A stretch of DNA of 64,000 nucleotides, taken from Thalassotalea litorea (GTDB taxonomy: Bacteria; Pseudomonadota; Gammaproteobacteria; Enterobacterales; Alteromonadaceae). Location of the stretch: the NCBI RefSeq assembly GCF_005843925.1, contig NZ_VCBC01000005.1, positions 248,001-312,000 on the forward strand. The letters are read 5' to 3'. Positions 17,285-28,190 of the stretch are shown here, piece after piece (position 1 is the first letter of the stretch; each line of letters opens with the position of its first letter). The translations under genes and the position numbers were made by a program. The notes beneath the pieces are model-generated. The model was not told the DNA's origin. It did not search any database and worked only from the letters and a program-made list of their open reading frames with translations.

Positions 17285-18208
17285 CTATTCAACGACCGGT
17301 TGTTGCTCTTCATTTAGAGGTTGAGCAACATTTACCTTTAGCAGTTCCAACTCAAGTTTTGCGTATCTGTGTTCAATAAACTCATACACATTCGTACTCA
17401 AGGCAAGCTTGAAGTAATTAGACGAATTATCTGGCAATTCCTTTATCTGATTGAACTTACCGAGATAAAAATAGCCTTCACAGAGGCGATCCGTTAGCTC
17501 TTTACTGCTAGTCACACCTATGGTCAATTCGTCGATGAATTCTCCTTCGCTCATTTCGCCAAGAAACAGTCGCAAGATGTTATTCGCCCAACTGTTATGG
17601 GGCAGACTGCCATAATTGGCCTGAAGATTCTGTTTAGCTACCTGTGGATCAATTTCATATTCCACCAAGTATAACCAGGCCATACGATAAGGGTCGAACT
17701 GTTCCTGAAGCTGAAATTTTTGAATATCTGCCACGGCCATTTCCGCTCGACCGCCATAATATAAGGCAATGCCTCGATTTAAATACGCATACTGATGTTG
17801 CGGCTCTAATTCGATGGCCGAATCGAAGGCTTCATAAGCAAGATTAAATTCTTGACGCTGGGTATGGTGAATGCCCATAAAGTTGTAGGCATCAACTAAA
17901 TCCGGTTGTAAGCGCAATGCTCGTTGAAAATCAAAACTGGCTAATGAGCGCAAACCAACGCTATCAAAGATAACGCCACGATCATAAAATAGTTTCGCTC
18001 GTTGCTCTTCGGTCACTTCAACACGCTGAATAATCTCCGAGAGTCGAGCTAATGCCAGCTCACTTTGCGGGTTGATCGCCATCGGCTCAGCGATCACCAA
18101 ATTGGAGATCCCTTCAGAGGAAGAACTTGAGGTTGTTGAACAACCCTGAGACAAGCCAAGTAGAATTAGCAGGGCGACTGATGTTGCACGACGCGCAATT
18201 AGATTCAA
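17285..18208 (-). CDS. nlpI: Lipoprotein NlpI, TPR protein
   Basis: A 307-residue TPR lipoprotein. The signal peptide ends in LSQGC, so it is lipidated at cysteine 23; mature residue +2 is Ser, which favours the outer membrane. TPR units are visible at about residues 60-160 (for example KLFYDRGVIFDSVGLRSLAS, then AYNFMGIHHTQRQEFNLAYE, then AYLNRGIALYYGG). In enterobacteria NlpI is an adaptor for Prc-type proteolysis of peptidoglycan endopeptidases. Position next to pnp, as in E. coli, supports the assignment. A strong hairpin terminator separates the two. Confidence 0.92.
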   Translation of the reverse strand: MNLIARRATSVALLILLGLSQGCSTTSSSSSEGISNLVIAEPMAINPQSELALARLSEIIQRVEVTEEQRAKLFYDRGVIFDSVGLRSLASFDFQRALRLQPDLVDAYNFMGIHHTQRQEFNLAYEAFDSAIELEPQHQYAYLNRGIALYYGGRAEMAVADIQKFQLQEQFDPYRMAWLYLVEYEIDPQVAKQNLQANYGSLPHNSWANNILRLFLGEMSEGEFIDELTIGVTSSKELTDRLCEGYFYLGKFNQIKELPDNSSNYFKLALSTNVYEFIEHRYAKLELELLKVNVAQPLNEEQQPVVE

Positions 18209-18257
18209 AATTTACCAACCTGGTCCATTTAACACATTCTTTACATTATAAATAAAA

Positions 18258-18283
18258 GGGAGCTAAACAGCTCCCTTTTTTCT
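18258..18283 (-). terminator. Intrinsic terminator downstream of pnp
   Basis: GGGAGCT (18258-18264) pairs with AGCTCCC (18269-18275) around a four-base loop. A-rich sequence lies on one side and a T run on the other, so it can act in both directions. It sits between pnp and nlpI, so pnp transcription probably ends here and nlpI has its own promoter or receives read-through. Confidence 0.85.
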
Positions 18284-18316
18284 AACAAAATTAATTGTTT
18301 GATTTATCGTTTTTGA

Positions 18317-20437
18317 TTACTCTTCAGAAGCTGGTGCTTCTGCAGACTTCTCAACCGCTTCTTTCATGCTCAAACGAACACGACCCTGGCGGTCAACTTC
18401 AAGAACTTTAACGGTTACTTCCTGACCTTCGCTCAAGTAATCCGTTACATTATTCACGCGCTCTTCAGAGATTTGTGAAATGTGAACCAGACCATCTTTA
18501 CCTGGAAGTACGTTAACGAATGCACCGAAATCAACGATACGAACGACTTTACCCGTGTAGATAGTACCGACTTCGATTTCCGCTGTTAACGCAGTAATAC
18601 GAGCGATTGCATCTTCAGCTTGCTTGCCGTCAGTAGCTGCGATCTTAACCGTACCATCGTCTTCAATTTCGATAGTGGTGCCAGTTTCTTCGGTCAATTG
18701 ACGGATAGTCGCGCCACCTTTACCGATAACGTCACGGATTTTATCTGAGTTGATCTTCATCGTATGAATACGAGGAGCAAATTCAGAGATATCGTCGCGG
18801 TGAGCATTGATTGCTGCATCCATCACGCTAAGGATGTGAATACGCGCACCCTTGGCTTGATTAAGAGCGGTTTGCATGATCTCTTGAGTGATACCTTCAA
18901 TTTTGATATCCATCTGCAATGCAGTAATACCATTTGATGTACCAGCAACTTTAAAGTCCATGTCACCTAAGTGATCTTCATCACCTAAGATATCAGAAAG
19001 AACAACGTGGCTGTCACCTTCTTTAACAAGGCCCATTGCGATACCGGCAACAGAATCTTTAATTGGAACACCAGCATCCATCAATGCAAGTGAAGTACCA
19101 CATACAGAAGCCATCGATGATGAACCGTTTGATTCTGTGATCTCAGAAACTACACGAACTGAATATGGGAATTCTTCGATAGTCGGCATAACCGCCAAGA
19201 TACCGCGTTTTGCCAAACGACCGTGGCCGATTTCACGACGCTTAGGAGAGCCGATAAAACCAGTTTCACCTACACAGTATGGAGGGAAGTTATAGTGCAA
19301 CATGAAGGTGTCAGTCTTTTCACCAAGAATGGTTTCGATACGTTGTGCATCACGTTGCGTTCCAAGTGTCGCAGTCACTAAGGCCTGAGTTTCACCACGA
19401 GTAAACACAGCAGAGCCGTGAGTACGTGGTAATACGCCAGTCATCACATCAAGAGCACGGATCATTTCAGGATCACGACCATCGATACGAGGAGCACCTG
19501 AGGTAATACGCTCACGAACAATTTTCTTTTCTAAGTCATGCAATAAATCTTTAGCATCACCTTCGTCCAGTTCTTCGCCTTCGGCTAAATCCGCATTTAA
19601 CTGAGCAAGTACTTTGGTTTTGATTTCGCCAATCGCTTCATAACGCTTAGCTTTCTCAGTAATCTGATATGCATCAGTAATGTCACTGCTGGCAAGTTCA
19701 GAAATCTTAGCAACAAGTGCTTCGTTTTTCGCTGGTGCTGCCCAGTTCCAAGAAGGAGTATTAACTTCTGCTGCAAATTCTTTAATTGCATTGATAGCCG
19801 TTTGAGATTGCTCATGGCCATATACTACAGCGCCAAGCATCACTTCTTCAGATAAGACTTCAGCTTCTGACTCAACCATAAGTACGGCAGAATCAGTACC
19901 CGCCACAACTAGGTCTAGTTTACTTTCTGCAAGCTCAGCCTGAAGTGGGTTCAATACGTATTTGTCGTTGATGTAACCAACACGAGCCGCACCAATTGGA
20001 CCACTAAATGGAATACCAGAAATCGCTAATGCTGCTGACGTACCTAACAATGAGATAATGTCAGGGGCAATTTCAGGGTTTGCAGATACAACCGTGATAA
20101 CTACCTGAACTTCGTTAGTGAAACCTTCAGGGAATAGAGGACGGATTGGACGGTCAATTAATCGAGCCGTTAACGTTTCTTCTTCCGAAGGACGACCTTC
20201 ACGCTTGAAGAAACCGCCTGGGATTTTACCCGCAGCGTAGGTTTTCTCTTGATAGTTAACAGTTAGTGGGAAAAAGTCTTGGCCAGGTACGGCTTCTTTT
20301 TTACCAACAACTGATACTAATACGCTCGTATCATCCATGCTTGCCATGACAGCTGCGGTTGCTTGACGAGCAATAACTCCAGTTTCTAGAGTTACTTTAT
20401 GCTGTCCGAATTCAAATGTTTTAGTAATCGGAGTCAC
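18317..20437 (-). CDS. pnp: Polynucleotide phosphorylase (PNPase)
   Basis: A 706-residue 3'-5' exoribonuclease that phosphorolyses RNA to nucleoside diphosphates and works with RNase E in mRNA decay. Two RNase PH-type cores lie at about residues 1-215 and 310-540 ([36 protein letters not shown]), followed by KH ([16 protein letters not shown]) and S1 ([20 protein letters not shown]) domains. The frame is open nine codons further, but a GTG preceded by AAGGA at ideal spacing gives [15 protein letters not shown], aligning with the E. coli start. It is separated from rpsO by the dienelactone hydrolase gene. Confidence 0.97.
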   Translation of the reverse strand: MTPITKTFEFGQHKVTLETGVIARQATAAVMASMDDTSVLVSVVGKKEAVPGQDFFPLTVNYQEKTYAAGKIPGGFFKREGRPSEEETLTARLIDRPIRPLFPEGFTNEVQVVITVVSANPEIAPDIISLLGTSAALAISGIPFSGPIGAARVGYINDKYVLNPLQAELAESKLDLVVAGTDSAVLMVESEAEVLSEEVMLGAVVYGHEQSQTAINAIKEFAAEVNTPSWNWAAPAKNEALVAKISELASSDITDAYQITEKAKRYEAIGEIKTKVLAQLNADLAEGEELDEGDAKDLLHDLEKKIVRERITSGAPRIDGRDPEMIRALDVMTGVLPRTHGSAVFTRGETQALVTATLGTQRDAQRIETILGEKTDTFMLHYNFPPYCVGETGFIGSPKRREIGHGRLAKRGILAVMPTIEEFPYSVRVVSEITESNGSSSMASVCGTSLALMDAGVPIKDSVAGIAMGLVKEGDSHVVLSDILGDEDHLGDMDFKVAGTSNGITALQMDIKIEGITQEIMQTALNQAKGARIHILSVMDAAINAHRDDISEFAPRIHTMKINSDKIRDVIGKGGATIRQLTEETGTTIEIEDDGTVKIAATDGKQAEDAIARITALTAEIEVGTIYTGKVVRIVDFGAFVNVLPGKDGLVHISQISEERVNNVTDYLSEGQEVTVKVLEVDRQGRVRLSMKEAVEKSAEAPASEE

Positions 20438-20650
20438 TTTCTTTTCCTTATCTTTTAATACCATTTGGTATTAGGTATGTATTTTCATATATTAATTCGA
20501 GGGTAATTATACGCACTTAAATTGTGAATGCCAGCAAAAGAAAATGAAGCTTTGTCGTCATTCTAATCAGAGCAATTACCGGCAATACCGTATGCACGAC
20601 CTGACTGCGAAGTTATTCGACAAATAATTGAAGTTGCTGATGATAAACCC

Positions 20651-20685
20651 TAAAAAAAGCGGCTTCCGTTTACCAGAAACCGCTT
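20651..20685 (-). terminator. Intrinsic terminator downstream of dienelactone hydrolase gene
   Basis: AAGCGGCTTC (20657-20666) pairs with GAAACCGCTT (20676-20685) with one mismatch and a nine-base loop. On the minus strand it is followed by a run of seven T. It ends the dienelactone hydrolase transcript, implying that pnp is transcribed from its own promoter in 20438-20650. Confidence 0.85.
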
Positions 20686-20720
20686 AATTAAATGCAATCG
20701 ATTTTGCGTGAAATAACAGC

Positions 20721-21638
20721 TTATGCCGTTAAGTGCTGTTTGAAGAAATCTACCGTTCTTTGCCAGGCAAGTTCCGCCGACTTTTCATCGTAGCGGGACG
20801 TCGAATCATTATGGAATCCATGATTCGCACCTTGATACATATGCATGGTGTATTCAGCGCCCGCTTGCTTAAGATCTTCTTCGTATTCAGGCCAGCTTGC
20901 ATTGACGCGCTTATCTAACTCAGCCAGTTGGATTTGCAACGGCGCCGTTATGTTTTTACGAAGTTCGCGCGCCGCAGGGGTGCCGTAAAAAGGTACGCCT
21001 GCATTTAAATCCTCTCCCATCGTAGCGGCTAACATATTGACAATGTAACCGCCAAAACAAAAGCCTACGGCACCTAATTTGCCATTACCGGATTCGTGGT
21101 TTTTGAGAAAATTCGCAGCCGCAATAAAATCCTGTTCAATTTTTGCTCGATCCATTGAGCGCTGCATGCTTCTGCCTTCATCATCATTGCCTGGATATCC
21201 ACCTAAGGGATATAGGGCATCCGGCGCTAATGCAATAAAACCTGCTTTACCAAGGCGACGTGCGACATCTTTTACATAGGGATTAAGACCACGATTTTCA
21301 TGGATAACCAAAACAACCGGCGTCTTAGCATCAAGTTTTGCCGGTGTGACTAAATAGCCCTGCCCTTCACCGTGACCCTGCGGTGAAGGAAACTTTGCGT
21401 AACTTGCGTGAATATCTGGATCATTAAAGGATACTTGCTCTGCTTTCGCGTAGTTTGGCAATAACGATGACGTGAGAACACTAAGGGTTAAACCAGCGAC
21501 AGCCAAGCCAGATAGACGCGTTAAAAATGTGCGTCGGTCAATTAAACCATGTGCATATTCATCATACCAGTCAAATGCTTCTTGAGGAATTTGATGTAAC
21601 GGCTGCGCCTGGGCACCATTGTTTTTCTGATTTTCCAT
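20721..21638 (-). CDS. Dienelactone hydrolase family protein, Tat-exported
   Basis: A 305-residue alpha/beta hydrolase of the dienelactone hydrolase family, cleaving small lactones or esters. A twin-arginine signal is visible after a 34-residue amino extension: DRRTFLTRLSG followed by a hydrophobic stretch and cleavage near YAKA/EQ (about residue 66). The cysteine nucleophile is in VGFCFGG, the aspartate in LAELDKRV and the histidine in NHGFHND, in the expected order. Export suggests action in the periplasm; the substrate is unknown. Its position between rpsO and pnp, usually adjacent genes, is unusual. A terminator lies just downstream. Confidence 0.88.
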   Translation of the reverse strand: MENQKNNGAQAQPLHQIPQEAFDWYDEYAHGLIDRRTFLTRLSGLAVAGLTLSVLTSSLLPNYAKAEQVSFNDPDIHASYAKFPSPQGHGEGQGYLVTPAKLDAKTPVVLVIHENRGLNPYVKDVARRLGKAGFIALAPDALYPLGGYPGNDDEGRSMQRSMDRAKIEQDFIAAANFLKNHESGNGKLGAVGFCFGGYIVNMLAATMGEDLNAGVPFYGTPAARELRKNITAPLQIQLAELDKRVNASWPEYEEDLKQAGAEYTMHMYQGANHGFHNDSTSRYDEKSAELAWQRTVDFFKQHLTA

Positions 21639-22074
21639 GACTTTACCTTTGTTATTTAGATTGTAATTTAGATTGTAATTTAAGCTTTTATTTTCAAATT
21701 TGTTGTTAAGCTTTTATTCGCCGTCTTATTCGACTGCTTATACACACGGTATAGAGACAGGTTTTATGCTCTGCTCTTGTATAATCTGCTGACGATGTCC
21801 GTTTGCTTGATAACGACTGTAATAAGAACGCAATAAAACCGGTAAAAATATACTATTGCATGGGTTATTAATAAGTGCAATTAATCGGGCCAGAGAAATG
21901 TGGCAGGGATCAAATAAAAAGATATTCAAAGGGTTAGATAGTAATGGGTAACTTTACCGGAACCGGTGGCAATAAGTGTGGCTAACGTTTTTGCTCGTTA
22001 GGATTTTAAGATTTTAATGCTGAGCCGTTTTAGAGAGCATATCGAACAGAGCCAAAGACTGACTATGAAAAAAC
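21639..22074. other. AT-rich geneless stretch with short tandem repeats
   Basis: About 430 bases without a supported gene. Near the dienelactone hydrolase start there are two copies of ATTTAGATTGTA (21654-21665 and 21666-21677), and the 13-mer TTAAGCTTTTATT occurs twice (21680-21692 and 21706-21718). These may belong to the promoter or leader of the hydrolase gene. A 63-codon minus-strand frame at 21738-21929 has only a TTG start and no ribosome site. Confidence 0.5.
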
Positions 22075-22101
22075 AAAAAAGGCCGCGAATGCGGCCTTTT
22101 T
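22075..22101 (-). terminator. Intrinsic terminator downstream of rpsO
   Basis: GGCCGC (22081-22086) pairs perfectly with GCGGCC (22091-22096) across a GAAT tetraloop, flanked by A and T runs that extend the stem. On the minus strand the hairpin is followed by at least five T. It lies 23 bases past the rpsO stop and marks the end of that transcript. Confidence 0.92.
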
Positions 22102-22123
22102 GTAAAGTTCAAAGAACTTATTC

Positions 22124-22393
22124 TTAGCGACGTAGGCCTAAACGAGCGATAAGATCGCTGTAACGAGCTACGTTTTTACCTTTAAGGTAGTCAAGAAGCT
22201 TACGACGCTGGCTAACCATGCGAAGTAGACCACGACGAGAGTGGTGATCGTGGATGTGCTCTTTAAAGTGACCTTGAAGGTGGTTGATTTGTGTAGTAAG
22301 TAAAGCAACTTGTACTTCTGGTGAACCAGTATCACCTTCAGATTGACCAAATTCTTTAACAATTTCAGCTTTTTGTTGTGCCGTTAGCGACAT
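22124..22393 (-). CDS. rpsO: 30S ribosomal protein S15
   Basis: An 89-residue ribosomal protein that binds the central domain of 16S rRNA early in small-subunit assembly. The sequence is near identical to the family over its length ([37 protein letters not shown]). The start is placed at MSLTAQQ, matching E. coli length, because GGAG sits seven bases upstream; a start four codons earlier has no such support. It has its own promoter upstream and terminator downstream, separate from pnp. In E. coli S15 represses its own translation by binding the leader. Confidence 0.98.
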   Translation of the reverse strand: MSLTAQQKAEIVKEFGQSEGDTGSPEVQVALLTTQINHLQGHFKEHIHDHHSRRGLLRMVSQRRKLLDYLKGKNVARYSDLIARLGLRR

Positions 22394-22458
22394 AATAAAC
22401 TCCAAATAAACTTAGCCAGACCGATCACTAATTCAGTCCGACTGACAAAAGAGGCGGT

Positions 22459-22486
22459 ATTCTAACAAGATTAACCGCCAGTGCAA
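22459..22486 (-). promoter_or_regulatory. Probable sigma-70 promoter of rpsO
   Basis: Read on the minus strand: -35 TTGCAC (22486-22481), a 16-base spacer and -10 TAGAAT (22464-22459). Start of transcription is expected near 22452, leaving a leader of about 60 bases. The leader contains complementary segments (CAGTC/GACTG and later GGTC), which could be the S15 autoregulatory site. Confidence 0.75.
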
Positions 22487-22501
22487 GTAATTATTGAGGA
22501 T

Positions 22502-23449
22502 TTAACTCTCGGTATCGTGATCAACGACCAAACGTTTCGGCGCTAATAAGCCGTCATCGTTTAACAGACCAACACCGATAAAGCGATTTTCTTCTTCAAT
22601 TACAATTTTCATTAAACCGGATTCACTAAGCCCAGGTACCAGCACCGGGTTACCATGGCGCAGATAACCCGCCATTTCGCTATCGACTCTTGCTTCAGGC
22701 AATTCGCTAACAGCGGTGTCCATCGGTAGCAATAACGGCTCAAGTACGGTCGAAGGGGTGATATCCTTTTCTTTGGCATCTGCCAACAACTGTTCCAAAG
22801 TTTCCAGCGTCACCATTTTATCTCGTGGATACTGGCCTACGGACACGCGGCGCAACATACTGACATGGGCGCCACAACCTAAACGTTCTCCCAAGTCATC
22901 CACGATGGTGCGGATATACGTACCTTTAGATACGTGAATTTCCATATCGACTTCATCGTCCTCAAAGCGCAACATATCCAGTCGATACACGGTAATATCG
23001 CGAGCTTCACGTTCGACTTCGATGCCTTCCCTCGCATATTTATACAAAGGTTGACCTTTGTACTTTAATGCCGAGTACATCGAAGGTACTTGTTTGGTCG
23101 TACCGCGAAAGAAATCCAACGCTTCGGCTAATTGCTCTTCGCTTACCGAAACCGGTTTTTCAGACACCACATCACCAGCGGCATCCGAAGTTGTTGTACG
23201 GATCCCGAGTTTTGCCGTTACGATATATGTTTTATCGGTATCCAACAGAAACTGAGAAAACTTAGTCGCTTCGCCAAAACAAATCGGCAACATACCTGTC
23301 GCGAGCGGATCAAGCGCCCCGGTATGCCCTGCTTTATTGGCAAAATAAATACGTTTTACCGCTTGTAATGCATGGTTGGACGACATTTCATAAGGTTTGT
23401 CGAGTAACAACACACCATCGACCTGACGACCTTTTCTACGTCTTGCCAT
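22502..23449 (-). CDS. truB: tRNA pseudouridine(55) synthase TruB
   Basis: A 315-residue enzyme converting U55 in the T loop of tRNAs to pseudouridine. The catalytic aspartate is in [21 protein letters not shown] (about residue 47), followed by [30 protein letters not shown] and the [15 protein letters not shown] motif. A PUA-like tail follows at about 250-310. It begins six bases after the rbfA stop and is the second gene of an rbfA-truB unit, the normal order in this group. Confidence 0.97.
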   Translation of the reverse strand: MARRRKGRQVDGVLLLDKPYEMSSNHALQAVKRIYFANKAGHTGALDPLATGMLPICFGEATKFSQFLLDTDKTYIVTAKLGIRTTTSDAAGDVVSEKPVSVSEEQLAEALDFFRGTTKQVPSMYSALKYKGQPLYKYAREGIEVEREARDITVYRLDMLRFEDDEVDMEIHVSKGTYIRTIVDDLGERLGCGAHVSMLRRVSVGQYPRDKMVTLETLEQLLADAKEKDITPSTVLEPLLLPMDTAVSELPEARVDSEMAGYLRHGNPVLVPGLSESGLMKIVIEEENRFIGVGLLNDDGLLAPKRLVVDHDTES

Positions 23450-23454
23450 GAAAA

Positions 23455-23871
23455 CTAATCCTGCTTATCTGTGCTTTGCTCGTCATCGCTGTCGCCATTA
23501 TCACCGGAGCGACGCTTGTCTTCCGACACGGCTTGATCGACTAACGTGCTCATTCGAACACCTTCGACCAATGACTTGTCATATTCGAAGCGGATGTGCG
23601 GCATTATACGAGCGCGCAGACGTTTGGCGAGTAATGAACGAACATAACCGGCGGCGTCTTCTAGCACTTTTAACGCTGCATTAATTTTTTCCTGATCATC
23701 ATCAAAAAATGTGACAAAGACTTTTGCGTATGCAAGATCGCGTGTGACTTCAACCGCAGAAACGGTCATCATCGACAAACGTGGGTCTTTAATTTCCCGT
23801 TGCAAAATCATCGCAACTTCTTTTTGAATCTGTTGGCCAACCCGATCAGTACGGGCATATTCTCTTGCCAT
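23455..23871 (-). CDS. rbfA: 30S ribosome-binding factor RbfA
   Basis: A 138-residue cold-shock ribosome maturation factor for 16S rRNA 5'-end processing. The KH-type fold is clear: [20 protein letters not shown], then [15 protein letters not shown] and [16 protein letters not shown]. The carboxyl tail is a disordered acidic stretch rich in Asp, Ser and Gly. The start at MAREYAR has GGAG six bases upstream; the open frame before it is not conserved. A hairpin terminator lies between infB and this gene, so it may be only partly coupled to the nusA operon. Confidence 0.96.
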   Translation of the reverse strand: MAREYARTDRVGQQIQKEVAMILQREIKDPRLSMMTVSAVEVTRDLAYAKVFVTFFDDDQEKINAALKVLEDAAGYVRSLLAKRLRARIMPHIRFEYDKSLVEGVRMSTLVDQAVSEDKRRSGDNGDSDDEQSTDKQD

Positions 23872-23936
23872 GAGAATCTCCATTAGGTTTTCGCAACTCA
23901 TAGGCACTCGGCCAAATTGCGGAGAATTTCATCTAC

Positions 23937-23963
23937 AAAAAATGGGAGCCAGGCCCCCATTTT
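23937..23963 (-). terminator. Hairpin terminator between infB and rbfA
   Basis: AAAATGGG and GCC (23939-23950) pair with GGC and CCCATTTT (23952-23963), giving a 12-pair stem with one G-T wobble and an almost closed loop. It is followed on the minus strand by six T. It lies between the infB stop and the rbfA start in a normally co-transcribed pair, so it should reduce rbfA-truB expression relative to infB unless an additional promoter exists. Confidence 0.8.
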
Positions 23964-23987
23964 ATTTATCGTATTTCAGGGTTCGAA

Positions 23988-26639
23988 TTATAAGGTACGC
24001 TTAACTTCAACCGTCTCAAATACTTCGATTTGGTCACCCACTTTTACGTCATTATAGTTCTTAACGCCGATACCACATTCGGTACCATTGCGAACTTCTG
24101 GCACGTCATCTTTAAAACGACGTAGTGATTCTAGTTCACCTTCGTAAATTACCACGTTCTCGCGAAGTACGCGGATTGGGGCACTACGTTTAACGATACC
24201 TTCAGTAACCATACAACCGGCAATGGCGCCAATTTTTGGAGATTTGAAGACATCACGCACGTCGGCAATACCGATGATTTCCTGTTTAAATTCAGGTGCT
24301 AACATACCACTCATGGCTTGTTTCACTTCATCGATTAGCTGATAAATGACGCTATAGTAACGCAAATCAAGGTTCTCAGATTCAATCACTTTACGGGCTG
24401 AAGCATCTGCACGTACGTTGAAACCAACAACAATTGCATTAGATGCGGCGGCGAGTGAGGCATCCGTTTCGGTGATACCACCAACACCAGAACCAACAAT
24501 CTTAACTTTCACTTCATCCGTAGAAAGCTTCACAAGAGAATCGGAAATCGCTTCTAAAGAACCTTGTACGTCAGATTTAAGAACAATATTTACTTCAGAG
24601 ACATCGCCTTCCGCCATATCTGTAAACATGTTTTCAAGTTTAGCTTTTTGCTGACGGGCAAGTTTCACGTCACGGAATTTACCTTGACGATACAAGGCAA
24701 CTTCTCGCGCTTTACGTTCATCTTTCACAACCGTAGCTTCATCACCTGACTGTGGAACACCACTAAGACCTAAAATCTCAACAGGGATTGATGGACCCGC
24801 TTCCTGGATTGCACGACCAAGTTCATCGCGCATCGCTCGAACACGACCGTATTCCAGACCACAAAGAACGATATCACCTTGTTTTAATGTACCTTCCTGA
24901 ACCAGAACCGTAGCAACTGGACCACGACCTTTATCAAGTTTCGATTCAATCACCACACCGTTTGCCATTTTATCGACAACAGCAGTTAGCTCTAGAACTT
25001 CCGATTGTAACAATACAGAATCTAATAATTCGTCGATACCGGTACCAGATTTAGCAGATACATGAACGAACTGAACATCCCCACCCCAGTCTTCTGGGAT
25101 TACGTTGTGTTGAGACAATTCATTCTTAACACGATCCGGATCTGCCGTTTCTTTATCCATCTTGTTGACAGCGATAATAATTGGCACCTCAGCGGCGCGA
25201 GCATGTTGAATCGCTTCGACAGTCTGTGGCATTACACCATCATCTGCAGCCACAACGATAATGACGATATCCGTTGCTTTTGCACCACGTGAACGCATTG
25301 ATGTAAATGCGGCGTGACCTGGAGTATCCAAGAAAGTGATCATGCCATGACCCGTTTCTACGTGATACGCACCAATGTGCTGGGTAATACCACCGGCTTC
25401 GCCTGCGGCAACCTTCGCTTCACGGATATAATCAAGTAATGAGGTTTTACCGTGGTCAACGTGACCCATGATGGTAACAACCGGAGCACGGCTCACTGAA
25501 TCACCTTCTGCACCACGATCTTCAAGAACCTGCTCTTCAAGCGCATTCTCTTTCACAAGAGTTGCTTTGTGGCCCATTTCTTCAACCACTAATTGTGCAG
25601 TTTCTTGGTCAATGACCTGGTTAATGGTTGCCATCGCACCCATTTTAAACATTACTTTAACAACTTCGGCGCCTTTAATTGCCATTTTATCGGCAAGTTC
25701 AGCAACGGAAATCGTTTCACCGATACGAATTTCACGCTCGACGGCTTTGGCAGGTTTTTGGAAACCATGCTGCAAAGAAGTCGGTGCACTTAACGTACCC
25801 TTACGACCACGGCTTTGACGACCTTTCGCGCCTTGGTCTTTCGTTTTCTTCTTCTTACGACGACGGCGACCGCCACCTTCGTCTTCACGATCAACGTTAT
25901 CTTCCGCTTCTTGCGCATAAACAGATGACGTTACGTGAACAACTTCTTGTTCTTTACGCTTACGCTCAGCTTCTTGCTCTTTCCAGCGAGCTTCATTTTC
26001 TTCCGCAAGTTTCGCTGCGGCTTCAGCGGATTTTTTCGCTTCTTCTTCGGCTTTGGCTTTCGCTTCGGCTTCTTGCGCTAAACGAATACGTTTCTCTTCT
26101 TCGTTCTCTGGCTTTTCTACGACAGGCTCTTTGGCTTTTTCCTGAGCTTGCGCTTGCGCACGTGCTTTAGTTTCAGCATCGATTTTCGCCTTCGCTTCTG
26201 CTTTGGCTTTTGCTTCGGCTTCTGCCTTGGCTCTGGCTTCCGCGTCTGCTTTCGCCTTCGCTTCGGCTTCTGCTTTAGCTTGTGCTTCCGCTTCCGCTTT
26301 GGCTTTCGCTTCCGCTTCTGCCTGAGCTTTCAATTCCAAATCACTGGCTTTCACGTAAGTACGCTTCTTGCGCACTTCAACCTGAACCTGTTTCGCTTTA
26401 CTACCAGAACCGGTGGTAATGGTCGATTTGGTCTTACGATTAAGCGTCATCCGCGATGGCTTGTTACCTGTTGTGTCACCGTGTTGTTTCTTCAGGTGTT
26501 CTAACAAGGTTTCTTTTTCTTTCTCAGTAACACTGTCACTGGCGCTTTTTTTAATGCCAGCATCAGCTAACTGCTTCAGCAATTTAGCTTCATCAGTGCC
26601 TATATCTGTAGCAAGTTGATTTACGGTTACATCTGTCAT
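23988..26639 (-). CDS. infB: Translation initiation factor IF-2
   Basis: An 883-residue GTPase that brings initiator tRNA to the 30S subunit. An IF2 amino-terminal domain (1-60) is followed by a long charged, disordered region (about 90-275) that includes some 70 residues of Lys/Ala/Glu repeats and then a basic RRRRKKKK stretch. The GTPase core starts near 385: [37 protein letters not shown] and SAKSGTG are intact. The C1 and C2 domains complete it. It lies 25 bases after nusA in the rimP-nusA-infB operon. The repeat tract makes long antisense open frames on the other strand that are not genes. Confidence 0.98.
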   Translation of the reverse strand: MTDVTVNQLATDIGTDEAKLLKQLADAGIKKSASDSVTEKEKETLLEHLKKQHGDTTGNKPSRMTLNRKTKSTITTGSGSKAKQVQVEVRKKRTYVKASDLELKAQAEAEAKAKAEAEAQAKAEAEAKAKADAEARAKAEAEAKAKAEAKAKIDAETKARAQAQAQEKAKEPVVEKPENEEEKRIRLAQEAEAKAKAEEEAKKSAEAAAKLAEENEARWKEQEAERKRKEQEVVHVTSSVYAQEAEDNVDREDEGGGRRRRKKKKTKDQGAKGRQSRGRKGTLSAPTSLQHGFQKPAKAVEREIRIGETISVAELADKMAIKGAEVVKVMFKMGAMATINQVIDQETAQLVVEEMGHKATLVKENALEEQVLEDRGAEGDSVSRAPVVTIMGHVDHGKTSLLDYIREAKVAAGEAGGITQHIGAYHVETGHGMITFLDTPGHAAFTSMRSRGAKATDIVIIVVAADDGVMPQTVEAIQHARAAEVPIIIAVNKMDKETADPDRVKNELSQHNVIPEDWGGDVQFVHVSAKSGTGIDELLDSVLLQSEVLELTAVVDKMANGVVIESKLDKGRGPVATVLVQEGTLKQGDIVLCGLEYGRVRAMRDELGRAIQEAGPSIPVEILGLSGVPQSGDEATVVKDERKAREVALYRQGKFRDVKLARQQKAKLENMFTDMAEGDVSEVNIVLKSDVQGSLEAISDSLVKLSTDEVKVKIVGSGVGGITETDASLAAASNAIVVGFNVRADASARKVIESENLDLRYYSVIYQLIDEVKQAMSGMLAPEFKQEIIGIADVRDVFKSPKIGAIAGCMVTEGIVKRSAPIRVLRENVVIYEGELESLRRFKDDVPEVRNGTECGIGVKNYNDVKVGDQIEVFETVEVKRTL

Positions 26640-26663
26640 CTAATCTTTTCTCCTTGCCAGTTC

Positions 26664-28160
26664 TTATTCTTCATTGAACCAACAAATATTTCGTGCAGCC
26701 ATAATAAACTCTGCTGCTTTCTCTTCACTTAGCTCTTCGATATCGGAAATCTCATCCACACCCTGTTCCGCTAAATCTTCCAGGGTGATCACGCCGCGGC
26801 TGGCTAAAACAAAAGCCAGATGACGTTCCATACCTTCCAAGTTTAATAAGTCTTCAGCAGGTTCTGCACCTTCAAGACTCTCTTCACTCGCTAAAGCTGC
26901 TGTGGTTAACGCGCCTTGGGCACGTTCACGCAACTCTTCAACGATATCTTCATCTAAGCCATTAACTTCCAGTAATTCACTTACCGGAACATAAGCAATT
27001 TCTTCCAACGTTGAGAAACCTTCCTCTACCAGCATAGTGGCAAAGTCATCATCGATGTCTAATTTCTCGGTAAACAAGTTAATTACCTTGTCATTTTCCG
27101 CCTGATGCTTAGCGTTCATATCTTCAACGGTCATTACGTTTAATTCCCAGCCAGTTAACTGACTCGCTAAACGAATGTTTTGACCACTCTTGCCGATTGC
27201 CATGGCAAGATTGCCTTCTTCAACCGCAATATCCATTGAGTTGGCATCTTCATCAACAATAATAGAAGCCACTTCTGCAGGTGCCATCGCATTGATAACA
27301 AACTGAGCCGCGCTGTCATCATATAAAACGATGTCAACACGTTCACCGGCTAATTCGCCAGAAACGGCTTGTACTCGAGAACCACGCATACCAACACAAG
27401 CGCCGACAGGGTCAATACGTCGGTCGTTAGATTTCACCGCGATTTTAGCGCGAGAACCAGGATCACGAGCAGCGCCCTTGATTTCCAACATTTCTTCGCC
27501 AATTTCCGGTACTTCAACACGGAATAACTCAATCAGCATTTCCGGCTTAGCACGACTGACAAATAACTGTGCGCCACGGGCTTCAGGTTTGATTTCATAT
27601 AACAAACCACGAATACGATCACCTGGACGGAATACTTCGCGAGGTAGCATTTCGTCACGGAAGATTACCGCCTCGGCATTGTTGCCAAGATCCAAAATAA
27701 CGCTTTCACGATTCGCTTTTTTCACGACACCGGTAATGATCTCACCTAACTGGTCTTGATATTCATCAACAACTTTCGCACGTTCAGCTTCACGAACCTT
27801 TTGTACGATGACCTGTTTTGCGGTTTGAGTGGTAATGCGGTCAAATTTAATCGATTCAATTTGATCTTCAGTATATTCGCCCAGTTGAATATCTTCTCTT
27901 TCAACTTGAGCGGCTGCTAAACCAACTTCAGCGTAAGGGTTTTCTAAACCTTCATCGCTATCTTCAACCACTAGCCAGCGACGGAAAGTATCGAATTCAC
28001 CGCTTTCACGGTCGATGCTTACACGAACTTCAATATCGCCTTCATATTTTTTCTTCGTCGCAGTTTCCAAAGCAGTTTCCATTGCTTTAAAAATACTTTC
28101 ACGCGGCAGAGCTTTTTCATTCGAAACCGCATCGACAACCAGTAATATTTCCTTACTCAT
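26664..28160 (-). CDS. nusA: Transcription termination/antitermination protein NusA
   Basis: A 498-residue RNA polymerase-associated factor acting in pausing, termination and antitermination. Domain order is standard: amino-terminal polymerase-binding domain (1-125), S1 domain (about 135-200, [20 protein letters not shown]), two KH domains ([35 protein letters not shown]) and two acidic carboxyl-terminal repeats typical of gammaproteobacterial NusA. It sits between rimP and infB with short gaps. In E. coli NusA regulates its own operon; hairpins in the leader upstream of rimP here could serve that. Confidence 0.98.
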   Translation of the reverse strand: MSKEILLVVDAVSNEKALPRESIFKAMETALETATKKKYEGDIEVRVSIDRESGEFDTFRRWLVVEDSDEGLENPYAEVGLAAAQVEREDIQLGEYTEDQIESIKFDRITTQTAKQVIVQKVREAERAKVVDEYQDQLGEIITGVVKKANRESVILDLGNNAEAVIFRDEMLPREVFRPGDRIRGLLYEIKPEARGAQLFVSRAKPEMLIELFRVEVPEIGEEMLEIKGAARDPGSRAKIAVKSNDRRIDPVGACVGMRGSRVQAVSGELAGERVDIVLYDDSAAQFVINAMAPAEVASIIVDEDANSMDIAVEEGNLAMAIGKSGQNIRLASQLTGWELNVMTVEDMNAKHQAENDKVINLFTEKLDIDDDFATMLVEEGFSTLEEIAYVPVSELLEVNGLDEDIVEELRERAQGALTTAALASEESLEGAEPAEDLLNLEGMERHLAFVLASRGVITLEDLAEQGVDEISDIEELSEEKAAEFIMAARNICWFNEE

Positions 28161-28190
28161 CCTAACTAGCCTCTCTTATTCTATTTACAA

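Noticed and set aside
21738..21929. 63-codon minus-strand open frame upstream of the dienelactone hydrolase gene
   Set aside because: Only a TTG start, no ribosome site, no recognisable family, and composition of ordinary spacer.
25679..26504. Long plus-strand frames opposite infB
   Set aside because: They mirror the Lys/Ala/Glu repeat codons of IF-2 and are rich in Phe, Arg and Cys as expected of antisense artefacts.
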